From an uncultured Prevotellaceae bacterium (GTDB taxonomy: Bacteria; Bacteroidota; Bacteroidia; Bacteroidales; Muribaculaceae), in NCBI GenBank assembly GCA_900318205.1, contig ONJS01000010.1, positions 1 to 64,000 of the forward strand: a stretch of DNA of 64,000 nucleotides, written 5' to 3'. This document shows positions 58,435-64,000 of the stretch, piece after piece. Made by a program: the position numbers and the translations under genes. Every line of letters starts with the position of its first letter. Positions within the stretch are counted from its first letter, which is position 1. The notes below the pieces were generated by a model that was not told the origin of the DNA, ran no database searches, and saw only the letters and a program-made list of their open reading frames with translations.

Positions 58435-60765
58435 ATGGCAAAATTCAATACACCTCCCACTGCTCAGCAAGAGGAGCAGATTATTGACTTCAGTGCATTC
58501 GTGCGCAAGTACAAGCGTTATTGGTGGCTCTTCCTGCTGTCGCTGATTGCTTGTATCTCGCTGGCTTTTCTCTACTTGAGATCTGCCCAGCGCGTCTATA
58601 ATGTCAAGTCTGTCGTGCTGATTTCTCAGGATGACAATGGCAATGGTGCCGGCACCAACCTGCTCAAGAGCATGAAACTCATGGGGCAGGGTAGCAAGGT
58701 GGACGACGAGATGGTTGTTTTCTCGTCACAGGAATTGTGCACCCAGGTAGTTAAGCAGCTCAAGCTCAACCGCACCTATATCGAGGACAAGGGCTGGTTC
58801 AAGGCCGACAGGGACCACTACAACAGCTCGCCTGTCGAGATTGTTGCTCCCGAGGAGTTTTTTGATACCTTGACTACCTCCTTGAAGTTCAAGATTGACA
58901 TTGACAAGAACGGACTGGTGGATATTGAATCCAAGTTCCGCAAGAAAAAAATGGTTGACGTCAAGGATGCTACCTTGCCCGTCACTGTCAAGACGCCCTT
59001 CGGTGTATTCGCTTTCCAGGCTTCGGACAGTTTCAAGCCGGGTAAAGAGCGTCACCTCACGGCAAGCGTTTACGGTAACCAGTTCCGTGGTGAGCAGTTG
59101 AACCGTCGCGTGAAGATTAAACTCGCCACCAAGAAGTCCAATGGCATCAACTTGTCGATTGCCGAGACCAACAAGGCACGAGGCATCGACATCCTCAACA
59201 GGCTCATGGACCTGTACAACGAGCGTGGACAGCGCGAGAAGGACGAGGAGGCCATCAATACCGCCAAGTTCATTGACGAGCGACTGGCGCTCATCTACAA
59301 GGGATTGGCTGGCAGCGAGGCCGATATCGAGGCCTTCAGGCGCAGGAACAACATGATCAATTATGAGGTGCAGGTCAAGAGTGCCATGGCCAAGCAGGAA
59401 CTCGCCGACAATGCCATCATCAAGCTGGAAACCAATAAGCAGCTGCTGGGTATGTTGAGGGACTTCCTGACCGACCCCAAGAACAAGCATTCCTATATCC
59501 CCTTTGACGTGGACTCCAGTGCCGCCTCGGGCTCCATCAAGGCATATAACAACTTGCTGACCAAGCGTCAGGAACTGGAGCAGTCGGCCAAGGGAGACAA
59601 TATGGCCCTCAAGCAGATTGACGAGCAGATGGAGAGCCTGCACGGGAATATCCTGAAAGGTGTCAACACCTCTATCAAGGGAATCAACATGCAGCTCAAC
59701 AAGGCGCAAGGCCGTACCAACTCGGTCAACAATGATATGAGCAAAGTGCCCTCGGTGGAACGTGAGGCTCAAGACCTGTATCGCCAGCAAGCCATCCAGA
59801 ATACCCTCTACACCTTCCTGTTGCAGAAGCGTGAGGAGAACTCGCTGGTGCTGGCGGCTACTACCCCCAAGGGCAAGATTGTCGATCATGCCTATGCCCA
59901 GCATTCGCCCATCAGCCCCAACAAGATGATGGCTCTGGCGCTGGCTCTGATGGCAGGCCTGATGCTGCCCCTGTTGCTGGTTTACTTGAAAGACCTCTTC
60001 ACCACCAAGTTTGCCAACCAGGAAGAACTTGAGGAAATCACTCAGGTGCCCTTCATCGGTCATATCCACCACAACCGCCACAAGACTCCGCTCGTGGTCA
60101 AGGACGGCAAGACATCATCCATTGTCGAGCTGTTCCGCTACATCCGCAACAACCTGCAGTTCCTGCTCAACAAGGAGGAGGACAAGGTCATCCTGGTCAC
60201 CAGCAGCGTCAGCGGCGAGGGCAAGTCATTCATCAGCACCAATATCGCTTCGTCGTTTGCTCTGTTGGGTAAGCGTGTGGCCCTCGTGGGTATGGATATC
60301 CGTTCACCCAAGCTGGCCCAGATGCTTGAACTCAACGAGATGCCTGGTGTGACCTCTTACCTCTCGCGTGGCGATGTCACCCTTGAACAGATTGCACAGC
60401 CGTGCAAGGAGGTTAAGGGTATGGACGTCTTCGTCGGTGGTGCCATCCCGCCCAACCCCTCGGAGTTGTTGCTGGGTGACCGCGTGAAAGACTTCTTCCG
60501 CGACCTACGTGAACGTTATGACGTGATTATCGTGGATTCGGCACCGGTTGCACAGGTGAGCGACAGCTTTGCCCTGGACAAGTACAGCAACGCCACGGTC
60601 TATGTCACCCGTGCCAACTACACCCACCGCAACTTTGTCAAGTTCATGAACCGCATTGCCGCCAACAAGCAGCTCAAGAACATGTGCGTTGTCCTCAACG
60701 ACACCAAGCCCTCGGGCGACAACACCTACGGCTACGGCATCAGCAATACCAACAATAACGGGTAA
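58435..60765 (+). CDS. Wzc-like polysaccharide co-polymerase with BY-kinase domain
   Basis: The 776-residue protein has an inner-membrane segment near 28-45, a periplasmic Wzz-type region with long coiled coils (about 60-495), a second membrane segment near 500-520 (MALALALMAGLMLPLLLVYL), and a cytoplasmic kinase domain. The kinase has Walker A SSVSGEGKSFIST (about 587-600), A' ALVGMDIRSPKL and Walker B IIVDSAPVAQVSD. The usual C-terminal tyrosine cluster is reduced to two Tyr in NTYGYGISNTNNNG, so autophosphorylation control may be simplified. It works with the Wza-like protein in chain-length control and export. Confidence 0.92.
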   Translation: MAKFNTPPTAQQEEQIIDFSAFVRKYKRYWWLFLLSLIACISLAFLYLRSAQRVYNVKSVVLISQDDNGNGAGTNLLKSMKLMGQGSKVDDEMVVFSSQELCTQVVKQLKLNRTYIEDKGWFKADRDHYNSSPVEIVAPEEFFDTLTTSLKFKIDIDKNGLVDIESKFRKKKMVDVKDATLPVTVKTPFGVFAFQASDSFKPGKERHLTASVYGNQFRGEQLNRRVKIKLATKKSNGINLSIAETNKARGIDILNRLMDLYNERGQREKDEEAINTAKFIDERLALIYKGLAGSEADIEAFRRRNNMINYEVQVKSAMAKQELADNAIIKLETNKQLLGMLRDFLTDPKNKHSYIPFDVDSSAASGSIKAYNNLLTKRQELEQSAKGDNMALKQIDEQMESLHGNILKGVNTSIKGINMQLNKAQGRTNSVNNDMSKVPSVEREAQDLYRQQAIQNTLYTFLLQKREENSLVLAATTPKGKIVDHAYAQHSPISPNKMMALALALMAGLMLPLLLVYLKDLFTTKFANQEELEEITQVPFIGHIHHNRHKTPLVVKDGKTSSIVELFRYIRNNLQFLLNKEEDKVILVTSSVSGEGKSFISTNIASSFALLGKRVALVGMDIRSPKLAQMLELNEMPGVTSYLSRGDVTLEQIAQPCKEVKGMDVFVGGAIPPNPSELLLGDRVKDFFRDLRERYDVIIVDSAPVAQVSDSFALDKYSNATVYVTRANYTHRNFVKFMNRIAANKQLKNMCVVLNDTKPSGDNTYGYGISNTNNNG

Positions 60766-60794
60766 TCACCCGCTGCCATTCTGATTGCTTCAAG

Positions 60795-62273
60795 ATGGAT
60801 CGTGTCCTTATATTGGCGACCTTAGCTTTCGCATTAGTGTTTTTCCTTGTGCGGGCAAGCGCTCGTTTGACCAAGGTGCGCCTCTATGAGATCATCATTG
60901 CCATCTATACCTTTTCGTGCTGCTTCACGCGCCTGTATGTGCCTGTCCTCAAGGCGGCTACCGAGACCGAAGGCTCCTTTGGCGCCAGTTTGGCGGTGTG
61001 GCCGTTCTATGGGCTGTCACTGGTGCTGATCTGGATCATTGCCCGCGAGAAACAGTGGCGCATCCGTCGCCCGAACATCTGGTTGTTTTTCGTATTCACG
61101 GGCTATGCCATCTATACACTGGCCAACCCCTACGATGTCTCTCGTTTACAGACTGTTGTAGCGGTATTCTATCTGCTGTCGTTTGCCATTTTCATGTATC
61201 TGTTTGCCAACAGTTTCACGGTAAAGAACCTTGTTGACGGCATTTTCATGGGGCTTGCGGCAACGGTCGTGCTGCATTTCCTCCTGGCCATTATGTACCC
61301 TGTCCTGGATATGGAGATGGCCATCAAGCTGTTTGACAGTGATGCTGCCAACCGCAGCGATGACCGTGCGGGAGCAGTGGGCACGATGGGTCACCCCAAC
61401 GTGCTGGGAACCTATGTCTCTTATTATTTCTGTTTCTTTGTCGGTTGCTTCATTACCGCCTACAAGCGGCGCACCAGCGCTGTGCTGGCTGCCATGGCAT
61501 TCATTGTCATCATCCTGAGTGCAAGCCGCAGCGCACTGGCTTCGGCGGTATTAGCCATGCTGGCAATCGTGGTATTCTATGTGTATCGCCGTTACAAGCT
61601 GCTGAGTTTCCAGAGCATCCTCAAGGGTATCGTCCCGCTGGGCATCATCATTGCCTTGCTGCTCACGGGTCCCCTGAGCTTCCTGTTCAGTGATACCGAC
61701 AATCTTGACGAGATGACCACCTCGCGACTCATGCACTACTATTGCGGCTATGAGATTTTCCAGGATCATCCCTTGGTGGGCGTGGGATTGAATGACCACT
61801 TGAATTATCTTGTCGAGAACGGCTCGGCGATGATGTTTGAGCAGATTTTTGATGCAGCCGACATCTATCAGCCCGAGGAGTTCATGTTCTCCAATCCCAT
61901 CCACAACATCTGGATTATCCTGATTACCGAGTTGGGCCTCATCGGCTTTATTCCTATCCTGTGCTTTGTGTTCTGGTATATCGGGACCTTCAAGCGGCGA
62001 ACCCGCATGTCGCAGAACCGTTATTACAACATCTTGAACATATCAGGCTTGGGTGTGATTTTCTGTCTGCTGGTGCAGGGAAACAGTGACTGGGCCCCGT
62101 TGACGCCGCAGGTCTTGAACCTCTCGCTCATGTTCATAGGCCTGTCGCTCAACCGCCACTTTGCTGCCGAGGTGCATCCCGAGTTTGAGTCGGTCGAGGC
62201 TTCCAAGCGGCATCTGATTGAACAGCAAGAACAAGAAGAGCAGCAGGAAGTAAACACCGCTCAGCTGGCATGA
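60795..62273 (+). CDS. O-antigen ligase / polymerase-like (Wzy-type) membrane protein
   Basis: The 492-residue protein has about 12 membrane segments and a large periplasmic loop (about 300-375) with FQDHPLVGVGLNDHLNYLVE, followed by PIHNIWIILITELGLIGFIP; this HNxxL-type region is typical of the Wzy_C/O-antigen ligase family. A cluster ASRSALASAVLAML (about 240) also fits. The protein would polymerise lipid-linked repeat units or ligate chains. The C-terminal tail is Gln/Glu-rich. Its stop overlaps the start of the next gene by 4 nt. Confidence 0.85.
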   Translation: MDRVLILATLAFALVFFLVRASARLTKVRLYEIIIAIYTFSCCFTRLYVPVLKAATETEGSFGASLAVWPFYGLSLVLIWIIAREKQWRIRRPNIWLFFVFTGYAIYTLANPYDVSRLQTVVAVFYLLSFAIFMYLFANSFTVKNLVDGIFMGLAATVVLHFLLAIMYPVLDMEMAIKLFDSDAANRSDDRAGAVGTMGHPNVLGTYVSYYFCFFVGCFITAYKRRTSAVLAAMAFIVIILSASRSALASAVLAMLAIVVFYVYRRYKLLSFQSILKGIVPLGIIIALLLTGPLSFLFSDTDNLDEMTTSRLMHYYCGYEIFQDHPLVGVGLNDHLNYLVENGSAMMFEQIFDAADIYQPEEFMFSNPIHNIWIILITELGLIGFIPILCFVFWYIGTFKRRTRMSQNRYYNILNISGLGVIFCLLVQGNSDWAPLTPQVLNLSLMFIGLSLNRHFAAEVHPEFESVEASKRHLIEQQEQEEQQEVNTAQLA

Positions 62274-63391
62274 GAAAACCTTCACACCATATCCTGTTTA
62301 TCGCTACCGAGTATGCCGCCGGCATGAGACCCTATGCCAGCGCCATCATCCACTCGTTGTGGCAACAGGGTGACCATGTGCTCATTGTTGCCAAGGAGGA
62401 CAGCGTCAAGCGCGATATGGATGACCTGCCGGGCGACAGTGTCACGTGGGTGGATTACCCGACCGCCAAACTACAGAAACTGGCTTTCAGGTTCCGTCCG
62501 TCCCGATTGATGGAATGTATTGAGCAACTGGTCACCGAGCAGGGTATCCGGCTCATTTATTGCCTCACCGGTGAACTCATCCTTGTCAACTGTATCAAGC
62601 GCTTGCAGCGCATGGTGCCTGTCCTCTATACCGTCCATGACGCCGTGGGCCACGATTCCAAGTTCGAGGGGGTGGTGACATGGCTCAAGCACAAGGTGCT
62701 GATTGCCGGTCCCCAGCGGCGGCTCATCAAGCACACGCGGTATCAGATCACCAACAGCAAGTCCCAGCAGCAACTGGTCAAGGAACTGTATCCCTATCAC
62801 AAAGTCTTTTATGCTCCGTTCCCCACGCTGGTCACCGATGAGATTGCCCGTGGCGATGCAAGGGTAGCAGAGTTGGCTGATGTCACTGACGGGTATATCC
62901 TGTTTTTCGGCAACCTGCAGCTTTATAAGGGCATCCACTTGCTCTATGACGCCTATCTGTCACATCCCGAGTTACGGGAGCACCCCTTGGTCATCGCTGG
63001 TTCCGGTTATATCTATTTCAAGCGCCGTGACGATGAATCGGGGGTCACGTTTATCAACCGTTATGTCGATGATGCCGAGGTCAAAGACCTGTTCTCGCGT
63101 GCATCGGTCGTCGTTTATCCCTATGTTTCCGCCACCCAGAGTGGTGTGGTGAGCATCGCTTCCTATTACGGCAAGCCCGTGGTGCTCAGCGATGTGCCCT
63201 ATTTCAAGCAGACCTGTGAAGGCTATGAGGGCGTTGAGTTCTTTACGGCTGGGGACAGCGAGGCGCTTGCAGCCGCCATCAGTCGCTCATTGCAGTCACT
63301 TGCCACAACCAGTGACCTTTACAGCAGGGAGTATGCTCCCCAGGCCATGCGCGATGCCCTGGAAGGCATTTTCTCTACCATTCTTGACTGA
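62270..63391 (+). CDS. Glycosyltransferase family 4 type
   Basis: The 373-residue cytoplasmic enzyme has a GT-B fold: an N-terminal Rossmann-like half (about 1-180, HHILFIATEYAAGMRPYASA and VPVLYTVHDAVGHDSKF) and a nucleotide-sugar-binding half with ILFFGNLQLYKGIHLLYDAY, VIAGSGYIYF and the EX7E-like area VYPYVSATQSGVVSIASYYG followed by KPVVLSDVP. It would add one sugar to the lipid-linked repeat unit; donor and acceptor cannot be deduced. It is coupled to the polymerase-like gene by a 4-nt overlap, so the two probably belong to one operon. Confidence 0.88.
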   Translation: MRKPSHHILFIATEYAAGMRPYASAIIHSLWQQGDHVLIVAKEDSVKRDMDDLPGDSVTWVDYPTAKLQKLAFRFRPSRLMECIEQLVTEQGIRLIYCLTGELILVNCIKRLQRMVPVLYTVHDAVGHDSKFEGVVTWLKHKVLIAGPQRRLIKHTRYQITNSKSQQQLVKELYPYHKVFYAPFPTLVTDEIARGDARVAELADVTDGYILFFGNLQLYKGIHLLYDAYLSHPELREHPLVIAGSGYIYFKRRDDESGVTFINRYVDDAEVKDLFSRASVVVYPYVSATQSGVVSIASYYGKPVVLSDVPYFKQTCEGYEGVEFFTAGDSEALAAAISRSLQSLATTSDLYSREYAPQAMRDALEGIFSTILD

Positions 63392-63438
63392 TTCTTGAAA
63401 CTTGTTTGGCGTGATTTGTCACATTCAAGAATAAACAC

Positions 63439-63446
63439 TATCTTTG
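63439..63446 (+). promoter_or_regulatory. -7 box of the terminal beta-helix gene
   Basis: TATCTTTG, with TTTG at 63415-63418 as a possible -33 element; start codon about 29 nt downstream. Confidence 0.6.
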
Positions 63447-63474
63447 TCACCGAGTCTAACGGAAAAAGAATGAA

Positions 63475-64000
63475 ATGACTATGAAACAGTTCTTGAAATA
63501 CATGTGTCTTGTCATGCTCATCGGCATGGCTGCGGTGACTGGCCAAGCCCGTGTCATCAATATAGACGTCAATACTGTTAAGACCGACTTGGTTAAAAAC
63601 CTGCGTGAGCGATGTGCACGAGCAGCATATACCGATACCGTGGTACTCAACTTCGGCAAGGGTGAATATGTCATTGACGGTACGATTGAGTGTAAATGTA
63701 ATGTGATTATCAAGGGCCTTGGTAGCGACAAGACGACGATTGTGTTCAACCAAGGTCAAGACCGTAATGGCTTCAAGGCTTATACGTCTGATGCTTTTTT
63801 CAAGATTGTCGGCAAACCGAGTCAGCAGATTGCCGTTTCGATTACCGACATCGGTTTCGGCATCAAGAAGCATGAGGGCATCTGGTGGACAGAGCGTGAA
63901 CGCTATGCCGTGAAAATCTACCACGCTAATCGTGTGGATGTGCATAATGTGGATAGTTACCTGACCGATGCCTATATCACCAACCTGGACCTGCATGTGT
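63475..64000 (+). CDS. Secreted right-handed beta-helix (pectate-lyase-like) protein, truncated by window end
   Basis: An open frame starts at ATG 63475 (or 63481) and runs without stop to the window end, about 175 codons. It has a signal peptide (MKQFLKYMCLVMLIGMAAVT, then GQARV). The mature part begins like a parallel beta-helix: NLRERCARAAYTDTVVLNFG, KGEYVIDGTIECKCNVIIKG, LGSDKTTIVFNQG and repeated short strands (VKIYHANRVDVHNVDSYL), typical of pectate-lyase-superfold proteins in polysaccharide clusters, which may trim or modify the polymer. Catalytic residues would lie beyond the window, so enzyme or structural role stays open. Confidence 0.7.
   Translation, partial: MTMKQFLKYMCLVMLIGMAAVTGQARVINIDVNTVKTDLVKNLRERCARAAYTDTVVLNFGKGEYVIDGTIECKCNVIIKGLGSDKTTIVFNQGQDRNGFKAYTSDAFFKIVGKPSQQIAVSITDIGFGIKKHEGIWWTERERYAVKIYHANRVDVHNVDSYLTDAYITNLDLHV

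Noticed and set aside
1-64000. tRNA, rRNA, CRISPR, insertion sequence, integrase or replication origin
   Set aside because: None was recognised on either strand when reading the gaps and coding frames; faint or degenerate cases could still be missed without tools.

Overview
The window looks like chromosomal DNA of a gut- or rumen-type Bacteroidales (Prevotellaceae or Muribaculaceae-like; I cannot separate these by eye). The evidence is Bacteroidetes-type -7 boxes (TAnnTTTG) in front of many genes, two SusC/SusD pairs, SusE/SusF-type lipoproteins, surface lipoproteins with acidic residues after the lipobox Cys, and repeated dockerin-like Ca-binding motifs (DVNGDGEVNIADIN) in five secreted proteins. 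No rRNA, tRNA, CRISPR array, integrase or transposase was seen.

Layout. 1-4977: partial kbl, a secreted GH73-type glucosaminidase, cdd, a YfhO-type membrane protein and a possible methyltransferase. 4997-7631: a visibly AT-rich island of four small genes without recognisable function (one with a dockerin motif), carrying palindromic elements and short inverted repeats near its ends. 7712-21278: housekeeping and envelope genes: three tandem FKBP isomerases, a sirtuin, a BspA-like dockerin protein, tdh (partner of kbl in threonine breakdown), a DUF4421-like protein, dnaX, a CotH-kinase protein with internal dockerins, a gamma-carbonic-anhydrase-like protein and an M24 aminopeptidase. 21480-28113: a SusCD pair of unknown substrate and a PafA-like phosphatase. 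28187-53654: a starch locus: LacI-type regulator, susC-susD-susE-susF, alpha-amylase plus GH53 galactanase, a SusA-like GH13 enzyme, and an MFS transporter-malQ-pullulanase operon, interrupted by two paralogous methyltransferases and murF/ddl. 53832-64000: two acyltransferases and the start of a capsule/exopolysaccharide cluster (flippase, Wza-like, Wzc-like kinase, polymerase-like protein, GT4, beta-helix protein running off the end).

How it works together. Three copies of a near-palindromic 14-bp operator, TGCAA(A/C)CGATTGCA, lie before susC, the amylase gene and the MFS-malQ-pulA operon. In all three cases the operator centre is 62.5-63.5 bp from the first base of the predicted -7 box, about six helical turns. 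This fits one regulator, most simply the LacI-family protein encoded next to susC, acting as an activator of starch binding, cleavage, import and cytoplasmic conversion.

Most unusual features. Two small single-gene units, a GxxExxY protein (28187-28639) and a four-helix-bundle protein (47270-47641), are each bounded by inverted arrays of short tandem units (9-mers and 7-mers). Related degenerate short-unit arrays occur at 181-224, 1659-1683 and 18881-18941. I see no transposase, so these look like small repeat-bounded cassettes whose mobility or function I cannot assign from sequence alone.
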